A DNA stretch of 14,535 bases from Thiobacillus sp. GTDB lineage: Bacteria; Pseudomonadota; Gammaproteobacteria; Burkholderiales; Thiobacillaceae. Positions 7,724 through 14,535 of the stretch are shown in pieces; the stretch's first letter is position 1, and every line of letters begins with the position of its first letter. The notes beneath the pieces are model-generated. The model was not told the DNA's origin. It made no database searches and saw only the letters and a program-made list of their open reading frames with translations. A program made the translations under genes and the position numbers. The stretch lies in contig JAIWOL010000091.1 in NCBI GenBank assembly GCA_020216925.1, positions 1-14,535 of the forward strand, written 5' to 3'.

Positions 7724-7768
7724 GGTCAGGGATCGGGGGTCGGGATTCGGGTGTCAGGGCGTTGCCTG

Positions 7769-8287
7769 TCAGCCCTCGATGTCTTCGTACACGTCGCCAA
7801 CTTCGGCGATGAGTTTGTCCATGAAGCGCAGTTGCCGCACGGCTTCGCGCGCGCCGTCATAATCGTGCGCGTCGTCGATCAGGCGCGCGAGCGTGGCTTC
7901 GATGCCCTGGTGCGCGCGGCGCAGTTCGGCCATCAGGCCGTCGAGCGCAGCGGCATTTTTTGCCGCGCGCGCCTCGTCGATCGCTTCGCGCCATTCCATC
8001 TGCTGCATCAGGAAAGCCGGCGCCATCTGCGTGTTCGTCGCGTCGAGCGCGTCTATGCCTTGCAGGCTCAGCAAATACACGCCGCGATTCACCGGGTGTC
8101 GCAACACCTGATAGGCCTCGTTTACCCGTGTCGCCCACTGCATCGCCACACGCTGCTCGGCTTCGGTGCTGGCGGCAAAACGATCCGGATGAACGGTGTT
8201 TTGCAGCTCCCGGTATGCCGCGTCGAGGCGGTCGCGGTCGAGCGCGTAGGTGGCAGGCAAGCGAAAAAGATCGAAGTGGCTTTGCAT
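7769..8287 (-). CDS. hscB: J-domain co-chaperone HscB
   Basis: HscB is the J-protein that brings IscU to HscA and stimulates its ATPase. The N-terminal J domain opens with SHFDLFRLP and carries the essential HPD at residues 33-35 of the 172-residue form. It is followed by RVNEAYQVLRHPVNRGVYLL and a C-terminal three-helix IscU-binding domain (about 90-172). I chose ATG 8285-8287 because it gives the usual family N-terminus. A GTG immediately before it (8288-8290) would add one residue. Neither has a clear ribosome binding site, which is odd beside the well-marked iscU and iscR starts. A 64-base gap after iscA contains a duplicated GCGCAAG motif. Confidence 0.93.
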   Translation of the reverse strand: MQSHFDLFRLPATYALDRDRLDAAYRELQNTVHPDRFAASTEAEQRVAMQWATRVNEAYQVLRHPVNRGVYLLSLQGIDALDATNTQMAPAFLMQQMEWREAIDEARAAKNAAALDGLMAELRRAHQGIEATLARLIDDAHDYDGAREAVRQLRFMDKLIAEVGDVYEDIEG

Positions 8288-8351
8288 CACGGCGCAAGGC
8301 GCAAGGCTGGGACGCGCGCTTTTGACACCTGGCGCCTCACTTCTTGCGCAT

Positions 8352-8675
8352 TCAAACGTTGAAGGATTCGCCGCACCCGCACTCGTTTTTCACGTTCGGG
8401 TTGTTGAATTTGAAGCCTTCGTTGAGGCCCTCGCGCGCGTAGTCGAGTTCGGTACCGTCGATGTAGGGCAGGCTTTTGGGATCGACAAAAACCTTTACGC
8501 CGAAGCTCTCGAATTGTTCGTCGCCCTCGGGCACAGCGTCGGCAAACTCAAGCTTGTACGCCATGCCGGAACAGCCGGTAGTGCGTACGCCCAGACGGAT
8601 GCCGACACCCTTGCCGCGTTTGGCAAGAAAATTGGAAACATGCTGCGCGGCGCGTTCGGACAGGGTGACGGCCAT
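8352..8675 (-). CDS. iscA: A-type Fe-S carrier IscA
   Basis: IscA is an A-type carrier that binds iron or Fe-S clusters and passes them to apoproteins. The 107-residue sequence has the three conserved cysteines: Cys35 in [12 protein letters not shown] (29-40), and Cys99 and Cys101 in the C-terminal CGCGESF. The segments [17 protein letters not shown] (63-79) and FNNPN (90-94) are typical of IscA. The ATG follows the iscU stop after three bases, with AAAGGGCTC in the iscU tail serving as a possible ribosome binding site, so translation may be coupled. No missing key residue. Confidence 0.96.
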   Translation of the reverse strand: MAVTLSERAAQHVSNFLAKRGKGVGIRLGVRTTGCSGMAYKLEFADAVPEGDEQFESFGVKVFVDPKSLPYIDGTELDYAREGLNEGFKFNNPNVKNECGCGESFNV

Positions 8676-8678
8676 GGC

Positions 8679-9062
8679 TCAGAGCCCTTTCTTGGCCTTG
8701 TAGTCTGCCACGGCCGCCTTGATCGCATCCTCGGCGAGGATCGAGCAGTGGATCTTCACCGGCGGCAGCGCGAGCTCTTCGGCAATCGCCGTGTTCTTGA
8801 TTTCCATCGCTTGATCCAGCGTCTTGCCCTTGACCCATTCGGTCACGAGCGAGGAGGACGCAATCGCCGAACCGCAGCCGTAGGTCTTGAATTTCGCGTC
8901 TTCGATGCGACCGTCGGCGCCGACCTTGATCTGCAGCTTCATCACGTCGCCGCAGGCCGGCGCGCCGACCATGCCGGTACCGACTTCGTTGTCGGACTTG
9001 TCGAACGAGCCGACATTGCGGGGGTTTTCGTAGTGGTCGAGAAGTTTGTCGCTGTATGACAT
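8679..9062 (-). CDS. iscU: Fe-S cluster scaffold IscU
   Basis: IscU is the scaffold on which the cluster is built from IscS sulfur, iron and ferredoxin electrons. The 127 residues include the ligands Cys37 (GAPACGD, with Asp39), Cys63 (TYGCGSAIASSS) and Cys106 (KIHCSILAEDA), the His105 next to it, and the HscA-binding LPPVK at 99-103. Every functional residue I can check is present. The start is well marked by AAAGGAGC about 6 bases before the ATG. It is separated from iscS by a 79-base gap holding a long inverted repeat, the largest structured gap in the operon after the iscR promoter. Confidence 0.97.
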   Translation of the reverse strand: MSYSDKLLDHYENPRNVGSFDKSDNEVGTGMVGAPACGDVMKLQIKVGADGRIEDAKFKTYGCGSAIASSSLVTEWVKGKTLDQAMEIKNTAIAEELALPPVKIHCSILAEDAIKAAVADYKAKKGL

Positions 9063-9067
9063 TTGGT

Positions 9068-9075
9068 GCTCCTTT
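9068..9075 (-). promoter_or_regulatory. Strong ribosome binding site of iscU
   Basis: GAAAGGAGCACCAAATG on the minus strand gives a near-perfect AAGGAG at good spacing from the iscU ATG, stronger than that of any other isc gene seen here. This fits the high need for scaffold protein. Confidence 0.7.
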
Positions 9076-9086
9076 CAGTCGCAGGA

Positions 9087-9134
9087 GTGAGGCGCGCGGG
9101 TGGATGCATTCGCACCCCAGCCCGTTTGCCTCAC
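9087..9134 (-). repeat. Intercistronic inverted repeat between iscS and iscU
   Basis: The perfect arms GTGAGGC and GCCTCAC (9087-9093 and 9128-9134) enclose a second pairing, CGGG (9097-9100) with CCCG (9121-9124), and TGG (9101-9103) with CCA (9117-9119). Together they can fold into one long hairpin in the isc mRNA just upstream of the iscU ribosome binding site. No T-run follows, so it is not a classical terminator. It could set mRNA processing or stability between the iscRS and iscUA parts of the message. Confidence 0.55.
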
Positions 9135-9141
9135 CACTAAA

Positions 9142-10350
9142 TCAGTGTGCAGCCCACTGCACGGTGTTGAGGTCGATGCCTTCCTTGAACATCTCCCACA
9201 ACGGCGAGAGCTCGCGCAGCTTGCCGATTTTTTCGTGCAGCAGTTTGATCGCGTAGTCGACTTCCTGTTCCGTCGTGAACCGCCCGATCGAGAAACGGAT
9301 GGAACTGTGCGCGAGCTCGTCGGAACGACCCAGCGCGCGCAGTACGTAAGAGGGCTCAAGACTTGCCGACGTGCAGGCCGAGCCGGACGACACCGCCAGG
9401 TCCTTGATCGCCATGATCAGCGATTCGCCTTCAACGTAATTGAAGCTGATGTTGAGATTGTGCGGCACGCGGCGCTCCAGGTCGCCGTTCACGTGTACCT
9501 CTTCGATGTCCATGAGGCCTTTCAGCAGGCGGTCGCGCAACATGCGGATGCGCTCGTTTTCCGTGGCCATTTCCTCGCGCGCGATGCGAAACGCCTCGCC
9601 CATGCCGACGATCTGGTGCGTGGCAAGCGTGCCCGAACGCATCCCGCGCTCGTGACCGCCGCCGTGCATCTGCGCTTCGAGGCGGATACGCGGCTTGCGG
9701 CGCACGTAGAGCGCGCCGATGCCCTTGGGGCCATAGGTCTTGTGCGCAGAAAACGACATCAGGTCGACCGGCAAGGTTTTCAGGTCGATCGGCATCTTGC
9801 CGGTGGCCTGTGCCGCGTCGACGTGGAAGATGACGCCTTTTTCGCGACACAGTCTGCCAATGGCTTCAATGTCCTGAATCACGCCGATTTCGTTGTTCAC
9901 CGCCATCACCGATACCAGCACCGTGTCCGGGCGCATGGCGGCGCGCAGGACGTCGAGGTCGATCAGGCCGTTTTCCAGTACTGGCAGGTAGGTCGCTTCG
10001 AAACCCTGGCGCTCCATCTCGCGCACGGTGTCGAGCACGGCCTTGTGCTCGGTCATCACGGTGACGATGTGCTTGCCCTTGGTGCCGGCATAGAAATTGG
10101 CCGCGCCCTTGATGGCGAGGTTGTTCGATTCGGTCGCGCCCGAGGTGAAGACGATTTCCTTGGGATCGGCCCCCACCAGCAAGGCAACCTGCTCGCGCGC
10201 TGCTTCCACCGCCTTTTCTGCCGTCCAGCCATAGGGGTGCGAGCGCGACGCCGGATTGCCGAAATCTTCGGTCAGATAGGGAATCATTTTTTCCGCAACG
10301 CGCGGGTCGACCGGGGTGGTGGCGGAGTAATCGAAGTAGATCGTTTTCAT
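9142..10350 (-). CDS. iscS: Cysteine desulfurase IscS
   Basis: IscS is a PLP enzyme that converts cysteine to alanine and hands the sulfur to IscU and other acceptors. The 402-residue protein has the PLP-binding lysine 204 in [12 protein letters not shown] (199-210) and His102 in TEHKAV. Asp178 lies in [11 protein letters not shown], and the catalytic Cys326 lies in the mobile loop [20 protein letters not shown] (321-340). The C-terminus [12 protein letters not shown] is characteristic of housekeeping IscS rather than NifS or SufS. The ATG lies 28 bases after the iscR stop with AAGGGC upstream. It is complete and typical. With cysE two genes upstream, substrate supply and use are encoded together. 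Confidence 0.97.
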   Translation of the reverse strand: MKTIYFDYSATTPVDPRVAEKMIPYLTEDFGNPASRSHPYGWTAEKAVEAAREQVALLVGADPKEIVFTSGATESNNLAIKGAANFYAGTKGKHIVTVMTEHKAVLDTVREMERQGFEATYLPVLENGLIDLDVLRAAMRPDTVLVSVMAVNNEIGVIQDIEAIGRLCREKGVIFHVDAAQATGKMPIDLKTLPVDLMSFSAHKTYGPKGIGALYVRRKPRIRLEAQMHGGGHERGMRSGTLATHQIVGMGEAFRIAREEMATENERIRMLRDRLLKGLMDIEEVHVNGDLERRVPHNLNISFNYVEGESLIMAIKDLAVSSGSACTSASLEPSYVLRALGRSDELAHSSIRFSIGRFTTEQEVDYAIKLLHEKIGKLRELSPLWEMFKEGIDLNTVQWAAH

Positions 10351-10378
10351 GGGTTTGCCCTTGTTTCCATCAGTACAT

Positions 10379-10840
10379 TCAGGCAGCCAGCGTCATCTTG
10401 GACGAGCGCCGATCCTGAAGGATCTTGTCCCTGCATTCATCCTGCCTGGCCACCAGCGAAGCCAGCGTGACGTTGTCCAGGTAGTCGTAGATATGGGCGT
10501 TGAGGCCCACCCACAAGTCATGCGTCAGGCAGCGGTGCTCGTCATGGCAGTTTTCCTTGCCGCCGCATTGCGTGGCGTCAATCGGTTCGTCCACGGCACG
10601 GATGATGTCGGCCACGCTCACGTCGGCCAGGGGCTTGGCCAGGAAGTAGCCGCCGCCCGGTCCGCGCACGCTCTCCACCAGTTCGTGGCGGCGCAGCCGG
10701 CTGAACAGTTGTTCCAGATAGGAAAGGGAAATGTCCTGGCGTTCGCTGATGCCGGCCAGCGTCACCGGATGCTTGCCGCCGCGCAATGCCAGATCGAGCA
10801 TGGCGGTTACGGCAAAGCGACCCTTGGTGGTCAGTCTCAT
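10379..10840 (-). CDS. iscR: Fe-S sensing transcription regulator IscR
   Basis: IscR is an Rrf2-family repressor/activator that, when carrying [2Fe-2S], represses the isc promoter. The 153-residue protein begins [19 protein letters not shown], and the winged helix includes [14 protein letters not shown] (37-50) with Glu43, the residue linked to site discrimination in E. coli. The cluster ligands Cys92, Cys98, Cys104 and His107 fall at exactly the E. coli positions. An upstream in-frame ATG would add 11 residues. I reject it because the family starts at MRLT and CAGGAGA lies about 8 bases before the chosen ATG. Two IscR-type sites overlap its promoter, showing negative autoregulation. It heads the isc operon. 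Confidence 0.96.
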   Translation of the reverse strand: MRLTTKGRFAVTAMLDLALRGGKHPVTLAGISERQDISLSYLEQLFSRLRRHELVESVRGPGGGYFLAKPLADVSVADIIRAVDEPIDATQCGGKENCHDEHRCLTHDLWVGLNAHIYDYLDNVTLASLVARQDECRDKILQDRRSSKMTLAA

Positions 10841-10871
10841 GGCTTGGTCTCCTGAATGCTGCCCGGTATTC

Positions 10872-10896
10872 AATTCCGAGCGTTTCAGTCAAGTAT
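10872..10896 (-). promoter_or_regulatory. IscR type 1-like operator, proximal, over the -10 of iscR
   Basis: The minus strand reads ATACTTGACTGAAAC then GCTCGGAATT. Against the E. coli type 1 consensus (ATASYYGACTRWWWYAGTC then RRSTAT) I count 20 of 25 matches, with a perfect left half. It covers the predicted -10 and start point of the iscR promoter, as expected for a repressor site. The right half departs from the palindrome in the same way as the two sister sites. Confidence 0.72.
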
Positions 10897-10921
10897 TCCT
10901 TATTCCCACTGTTTTAGTCAA
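10892..10921 (-). promoter_or_regulatory. Sigma-70-type promoter of the iscR operon
   Basis: TTGACT (10916-10921, 5 of 6) and AATACT (10892-10897, 4 of 6) are 18 bases apart on the minus strand. The predicted start is near 10885, leaving a leader of about 45 bases before the iscR ATG. The -35 lies inside the end of cysE and both boxes are covered by IscR-like sites, so repression by holo-IscR is the natural reading. Confidence 0.62.
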
Positions 10922-10925
10922 CAAT
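10901..10925 (-). promoter_or_regulatory. IscR type 1-like operator, distal, over the -35 and the cysE stop codon
   Basis: The minus strand reads ATTGTTGACTAAAACAGT then GGGAATA, 19 of 25 matches to the E. coli type 1 consensus. It includes the -35 TTGACT of the iscR promoter and the last codons plus stop of cysE (ATT GTT GAC TAA). Paired with the proximal site it gives two tandem operators, as in the E. coli iscR promoter. Confidence 0.65.
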
Positions 10926-11672
10926 TTTATTCAGGTAATTCGGATCGAAATCATCCGCTTTGTCCTGCCCCGCCGGGAGTTCGGCGCCCAGCTTCTGCAA
11001 ATGGGCCAGGATCATGTCGAGCCGCCTGTCGGTGTGGGCGGAATGATCGATCAGGCCGTGTATGGCTTTGACGATGGGATCGTTCATGTCGGCCGATATG
11101 GCGTAGGCCGAGAATCCCAGTTTTTCGGCCTGCGCCTTGCGCGCCTGCTCGGCGCTGCCGTCGAGGATGCGCGCCGGGATGCCGACGGCCGTGGCGCCTT
11201 CGGGCACGTCCTTGACCACCACGGCGTTGGAACCGACGCGCGCATGGGCACCGATGATGATCGGCCCGAGGATCTTGGCCCCCGCCCCCACTACCACGCC
11301 GGACCGGAGCGTGGGATGGCGCTTGCCCTTGTTCCACGAGGTTCCCCCCAGGGTGACGCCGTGATACAGCGTGCAGTCGTCGCCGACTTCTGCGGTTTCG
11401 CCAATGACCACGCCCATGCCGTGGTCGATGAAGACACGGCGGCCGATGGCCGCGCCCGGGTGGATTTCGATGCCGGTGAGCCAGCGCGCCGTATGGGAGG
11501 TAAAGCGCGCCAGCCATTTCCAGCCACGCCGCCACAAGCCATGTGCGAGACGATGAATGAGAATGGCGTGAAACCCTGGATAGGTCGTTATGACCTCGAA
11601 GGTAGAACGCGCGGCCGGGTCCCTGTCGAACACGACGGCGATGTCTTCCCTGATTTGGCTGAATAGGCTCAT
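10914..11672 (-). CDS. cysE: Serine O-acetyltransferase, short CysE type
   Basis: CysE acetylates serine to O-acetylserine, the first step of cysteine synthesis. The 252-residue protein opens [23 protein letters not shown] and then shows the left-handed helix repeats: [20 protein letters not shown] (68-87), GETAEVGDD (91-99), [20 protein letters not shown] and [22 protein letters not shown]. Catalytic His84 is present, and Glu69 takes the place of the E. coli dyad Asp. About 70 N-terminal residues of enteric CysE are missing, as in the EpsC/NifP-like type. A GTG at 11676-11678 would add two residues; I prefer ATG 11672 although neither has a ribosome binding site. An IscR-like element lies 14 bases upstream. 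A cysE copy is also found in the isc cluster of Azotobacter. Confidence 0.93.
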   Translation of the reverse strand: MSLFSQIREDIAVVFDRDPAARSTFEVITTYPGFHAILIHRLAHGLWRRGWKWLARFTSHTARWLTGIEIHPGAAIGRRVFIDHGMGVVIGETAEVGDDCTLYHGVTLGGTSWNKGKRHPTLRSGVVVGAGAKILGPIIIGAHARVGSNAVVVKDVPEGATAVGIPARILDGSAEQARKAQAEKLGFSAYAISADMNDPIVKAIHGLIDHSAHTDRRLDMILAHLQKLGAELPAGQDKADDFDPNYLNKIVD

Positions 11673-11686
11673 GACCACAGGATGCT

Positions 11687-11711
11687 TATTCCGAGTAATT
11701 TGGTCAACTAT
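11687..11711 (-). promoter_or_regulatory. IscR-like element ahead of cysE, over the trmJ stop codon
   Basis: The minus strand reads ATAGTTGACCAAATTACT then CGGAATA, 19 of 25 matches to the type 1 consensus and aligned without gaps to the two iscR operators, including the shared GGAATA end. It contains a TTGACC (11702-11707) that could be a -35. A weak CATCCT (11679-11684) sits 17 bases on. It overlaps the stop of trmJ and ends 14 bases before the cysE ATG. Confidence 0.58.
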
Positions 11712-12462
11712 TGGATGGGCGAGTTCCAGCTTTTTTCGCCTGCTGCGCTGCGCTGAGAATGCCGCGCAGGATATTCACCTCTTCGCGCGACAGCCGGGTG
11801 CGCGAAAACAAGCGGCGCAGTTTCAGCATCAGCTTTCCGGGGGAGCCGGGGTGCAGAAAATCCAGATCGGCAAGCGCGGTTTCGAGATGGCCATAAAACC
11901 GCTCGATCTCGGCGCCGCTCGCCGCATCGAGTTCCCTGTCCGGCCAGCCCGGCTGATCCAGCCAGACACGGCGGACTTCATAACTCAGCACCTGTACCGC
12001 CGCCGCGAGATTGAGCGAGCTGTACTGCGGGTTGGCAGCTATCGTCACCAGGCCCTGGCACAGACTCAGTTCCTCGTTTGACAGGCCACTGGTTTCGTTG
12101 CCGAACACCAGCGCCACCGGCGCCGCTTGCGCCTCGGTCAGCAGCCGCACGGCGGCTTGTTGCGGCATCAGGATTTCGGCGACGATGTCGCGCCGGCGCG
12201 CCGACACGCCCAGGGCCAGAGTCGTGTCCGCCAGTGCTTCGGCCAGCGTCGAACAGACCCGGGCGTCGGCCAGCACGTCGATCGCGCCCGACGCCATCGC
12301 ATCGGCCTGGCTGTTGGGAAACACGGCGGGCTCGACCAGTACAAGCTGCGACAACCCCATGGTTTTCATCGCCCGCGCCGCCGCTCCGATGTTGCCGGGA
12401 TGGCTGGTGCGCGCGAGAACCACGCGAATGTTGGCGAGAAGCTGGGGATTCGACTGCGTCAT
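11704..12462 (-). CDS. trmJ: tRNA 2'-O-methyltransferase TrmJ (SpoU family)
   Basis: TrmJ methylates the ribose at position 32 of several tRNAs using S-adenosylmethionine. The 252-residue protein has the three SPOUT motifs: [20 protein letters not shown] (17-36), [16 protein letters not shown] (117-132) and [20 protein letters not shown] (141-160), which form the knotted cofactor site. The tail [20 protein letters not shown] (217-236) is also typical of TrmJ. I start at ATG 12460-12462. A TTG 15 codons upstream has no family similarity and would run into the divergent suhB start. In E. coli trmJ likewise sits directly upstream of iscR, so the neighbourhood is conserved, with cysE inserted between. 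Confidence 0.94.
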   Translation of the reverse strand: MTQSNPQLLANIRVVLARTSHPGNIGAAARAMKTMGLSQLVLVEPAVFPNSQADAMASGAIDVLADARVCSTLAEALADTTLALGVSARRRDIVAEILMPQQAAVRLLTEAQAAPVALVFGNETSGLSNEELSLCQGLVTIAANPQYSSLNLAAAVQVLSYEVRRVWLDQPGWPDRELDAASGAEIERFYGHLETALADLDFLHPGSPGKLMLKLRRLFSRTRLSREEVNILRGILSAAQQAKKAGTRPSNS

Positions 12463-12473
12463 CAAGTAAAATG

Positions 12474-12496
12474 CGGGCCTCGTTCTTTGAAGCCCG
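12474..12496. repeat. Inverted repeat in the trmJ-suhB divergent gap
   Basis: CGGGCCTC and GAAGCCCG form an 8-base inverted repeat with one mismatch around a 7-base spacer, inside the 44-base gap between the divergent starts. It could be an operator or an RNA hairpin just ahead of suhB. TAAAAT (12466-12471) beside it resembles a -10 for suhB, but no good -35 lies at the right distance. Confidence 0.35.
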
Positions 12497-12506
12497 TGAC
12501 CTCCCA

Positions 12507-13313
12507 ATGCATCCCATGCTCAACACGGCGGTGAAGGCCGCCCGCAAAGCCGGGGCGATCATCAATCGCGCCTCGCTCGACCTCGACCAGCTCACCGTGC
12601 GGAGCAAACAGGACCGCGATTACGTCAGCGAGGTCGACCAGATGGCCGAACGCGCCATCATCGAAACCCTGCTCGACGCCTATCCAAACCACGGGATTCT
12701 AGCAGAGGAGTCGGGCTCGGCCGACGCCAGGAACGGCGAGGACTACGTGTGGATCATCGATCCGCTCGACGGCACCACCAATTTTCTGCACGGCCTGCCG
12801 CAATATTCGGTGTCCATCGCGCTCAAGCACCGTGGCCAGATCACCCAGGCCGTGGTGTTCGACCCCGCACGCAACGAACTCTTCACCGCCAGCCGCGGCC
12901 GAGGCGCCATGCTCAACGACCGCCGCATCCGCGCCAGCAAGCGCAGCAAGCTCGCCGAATGCCTGATCGGCACGGGTTTTCCCTTCCGTGATTTCAGCTT
13001 TGCCGAGGCCTACCTCAACATGTTCCGCGACATGATGAAGGCGACCTCGGGCCTGCGCCGCCCCGGCTCGGCCGCGCTCGACCTCGCCTGGGTCGCCTGC
13101 GGCCGCTACGACGGTTTCTGGGAAATGCGTTTGAACCCCTGGGACATCGCCGCCGGCAGCCTCATCGCGCAGGAAGCCGGCGCGCTGGTGGGCAATTTTC
13201 TCGGCAACGAGGGCTTTCTCGATTCCGGCAACATCGTTGCCGGCAACCCCAAGGTATTCGCGCAGATGCTGCAGATCCTCGCCCCGCATCTGCCGCCCGA
13301 ACTGAAAGTCTGA
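12507..13313 (+). CDS. suhB: Inositol monophosphatase family protein SuhB
   Basis: SuhB is a Mg-dependent inositol-1-phosphatase that in enterobacteria also joins the rRNA antitermination complex. The 268 residues carry metal-ligand motif 1, EE at 67-68 and [12 protein letters not shown] (82-93) with Asp85 and Asp88. Motif 2 is [16 protein letters not shown] (211-226) with Asp213. GNPKVF (246-251) is the usual end. I start at ATG 12507, which gives the typical [16 protein letters not shown] opening. The reading frame stays open far upstream, but that part is antisense to trmJ. The gene is divergent from trmJ, as in E. coli, with only 44 bases between, and mutS starts 12 bases after it in the same direction. 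No clear ribosome binding site is seen. Confidence 0.95.
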   Translation: MHPMLNTAVKAARKAGAIINRASLDLDQLTVRSKQDRDYVSEVDQMAERAIIETLLDAYPNHGILAEESGSADARNGEDYVWIIDPLDGTTNFLHGLPQYSVSIALKHRGQITQAVVFDPARNELFTASRGRGAMLNDRRIRASKRSKLAECLIGTGFPFRDFSFAEAYLNMFRDMMKATSGLRRPGSAALDLAWVACGRYDGFWEMRLNPWDIAAGSLIAQEAGALVGNFLGNEGFLDSGNIVAGNPKVFAQMLQILAPHLPPELKV

Positions 13314-13325
13314 CGCCGCCTGCCC

Positions 13326-14535
13326 ATGAGCGCCGCCAAGGAGGCCGCCGCCCACACGCCGATGATGCAGCAGTACCTCGGCATCAAGGCGCAGCATCCG
13401 GACATGCTGCTGTTCTATCGCATGGGCGACTTCTACGAGCTGTTCTACGACGACGCCGAAAAGGCCGCGCGGCTGCTCGACATCACGCTCACCACGCGCG
13501 GGGCGTCGGCGGGCGCGCCGATCAAAATGGCCGGCGTGCCGTATCACAGCGCCGAACAGTATCTCGCGCGTCTCGTCAAGCTGGGCGAATCGGTGGTCAT
13601 CGCCGAACAGGTCGGCGACCCCGCGACGAGCAAAGGCCCGGTCGAGCGTCGGGTCACGCGCATCGTGACGCCAGGCACGCTCACCGACTCGGGTCTGCTC
13701 GACGAGACGCGCGACACGCTGATCCTGGCGATCGCCCCCAGCGGCGGCACACTCGGCGTCGCCTGGCTCAACCTCGCCGCCGGCCGCTTCCAGGTCAGCG
13801 AAATCACACCGGCCGCCCTGCCCGCGCTGCTCGCGCGCATCCGTCCGGCCGAAATCCTCACGCCCGACGGTTTCGATCTGGCGGCAACGTGCGCGGTGCG
13901 CCGGCTGGCGCCGTGGCAGTTCGATACGGAAAGTGCCGAGGCACGGCTCGCGCAGCAGTTCGGCAGCCGCGATCTCGCCGGTTTCGGCGTCGCCGACCTG
14001 CGGCTGGCCATCGCCGCCGCCGGTGCCCTGCTCGACTACATCCAGGCGACGCAGCGCACCGCGCTGCCTCACCTCCAGTCCATCCGCGCCGAGCGCGACG
14101 GCGAATTCGTCCAGCTCGACGCCGCCACCCGGCGCAATCTCGAACTCACCGAAACCCTGCGCGGCGAAGCGGCGCCCACGCTCCTGTCGGTGCTCGACAC
14201 CACCGCGACCGGCATGGGCACGCGGCTGCTGCGCCACTGGCTGCACCATCCGCTGCGTGATCGCGCCCCCCTCACCGCGCGGCGCGACGCCATCGGCGTG
14301 CTCGCCGAATCTGCCGACACCGCCGCCGCGCTCACCCGCCTGCTGAAAGGCTGCGCCGACGTCGAGCGCATCAGCGGTCGCATCGCGTTGAAGAATGCAC
14401 GCCCGCGCGATCTCTCCGGCCTGCGCGACACGCTGGCGTTGCTGCCCGAACTCGCCGCCCACCTGCCCGACGACGGCGCGCGGCTGGCCGCGCTCAAGGC
14501 CGCGCTCGCCGCGCGCCCCGGCCTCCACGCCCTGC
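13326..14535 (+). CDS. mutS: DNA mismatch repair protein MutS (N-terminal part, runs off right edge)
   Basis: MutS recognises base mismatches and starts repair with MutL. The first 403 codons are in the window. The mismatch-reading motif GDFYELF places Phe36 and Glu38 exactly as in E. coli. It is preceded by [20 protein letters not shown] (10-29) and followed by [15 protein letters not shown] and [20 protein letters not shown], all in domain I. The connector and the start of the core domain follow, with [22 protein letters not shown] sequence near residues 258-276. The ATPase and helix-turn-helix regions lie beyond the edge. ATG 13326 is 12 bases after the suhB stop with only a weak ribosome binding site, so coupling to suhB is likely. 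No frame break is seen. Confidence 0.96.
   Translation, partial: MSAAKEAAAHTPMMQQYLGIKAQHPDMLLFYRMGDFYELFYDDAEKAARLLDITLTTRGASAGAPIKMAGVPYHSAEQYLARLVKLGESVVIAEQVGDPATSKGPVERRVTRIVTPGTLTDSGLLDETRDTLILAIAPSGGTLGVAWLNLAAGRFQVSEITPAALPALLARIRPAEILTPDGFDLAATCAVRRLAPWQFDTESAEARLAQQFGSRDLAGFGVADLRLAIAAAGALLDYIQATQRTALPHLQSIRAERDGEFVQLDAATRRNLELTETLRGEAAPTLLSVLDTTATGMGTRLLRHWLHHPLRDRAPLTARRDAIGVLAESADTAAALTRLLKGCADVERISGRIALKNARPRDLSGLRDTLALLPELAAHLPDDGARLAALKAALAARPGLHAL

Noticed and set aside
6410..8362. 650-codon open frame on the plus strand opposite hscA and hscB
   Set aside because: It is antisense to well-conserved chaperone genes, His/Arg/Gly-rich, and without a recognisable domain or start signal. 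It is a composition artefact.
10841..10873. 11-residue N-terminal extension of IscR
   Set aside because: IscR proteins begin at MRLT, a good ribosome binding site precedes that ATG, and the extension would reach into the operator DNA.
12078..12506. Upstream extension of suhB to a 411-residue protein
   Set aside because: The extra part is Pro/Arg-rich and antisense to trmJ. Family similarity begins at the ATG at 12507.
12463..12507. 15-residue N-terminal extension of TrmJ from TTG
   Set aside because: It has no family similarity or ribosome binding site and overlaps the suhB start codon region.
12699..14528. 609-codon open frame on the minus strand opposite suhB and mutS
   Set aside because: It lies wholly antisense to two clearly conserved proteins and its translation is Gly/Arg/Ala/Glu-rich with no family features. 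Long antisense frames are expected from the third-position GC bias here.

Overview
The window looks like a chromosomal segment of a GC-rich betaproteobacterium. The protein styles (HscA, IscS, SuhB, MutS) and the trmJ-cysE-isc order fit a Thiobacillus-like or related lineage, but that placement is inference from motif resemblance. Coding density is very high and no stretch over 300 bases lacks a gene. I saw no tRNA, rRNA, CRISPR array, insertion sequence or phage gene.

Layout. (1) 1-4457, minus strand: a flagellar export and assembly block, transcribed flhB > flhA > flhF > flhG-like, the last gene running off the left edge. Three of the four genes overlap a neighbour (TTGA overlap for flhB/flhA, 11 bases for flhF/flhG) and flhF follows flhA after 16 bases, so they look like one operon. 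(2) 4547-10840, minus strand: the ISC iron-sulfur cluster operon, transcribed iscR > iscS > iscU > iscA > hscB > hscA > DUF3050 gene > fdx > iscX. (3) 10914-12462, minus strand: cysE and trmJ upstream of iscR. (4) 12507-14535, plus strand: suhB and the first part of mutS, divergent from trmJ.

How the genes work together. CysE makes O-acetylserine for cysteine. IscS takes sulfur from cysteine, IscU is the scaffold, and IscA, HscA/HscB, Fdx and IscX assist cluster assembly and transfer. IscR is the [2Fe-2S] sensor. Two IscR-type sites overlap the -35 and -10 of a good promoter ahead of iscR, and a third, clearly related element lies just ahead of cysE, which suggests that cysteine supply and cluster assembly share one feedback loop.

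Most unusual points: (a) the FlhB homologue stops after the membrane domain and lacks the whole C-terminal switch domain with its NPTH self-cleavage site; (b) the FlhG homologue keeps the DQAxxLR helix and the YALIK motif but has lost the Walker A P-loop and the usual DTPAG switch motif; (c) a heme-oxygenase-like DUF3050 protein sits inside the ISC operon between hscA and fdx; (d) three IscR-like elements share a non-palindromic right half, and two of them cover the stop codons of upstream genes. Nothing here is clearly an unknown defence or mobile system. The novelty is remodelling of two well-known machines.
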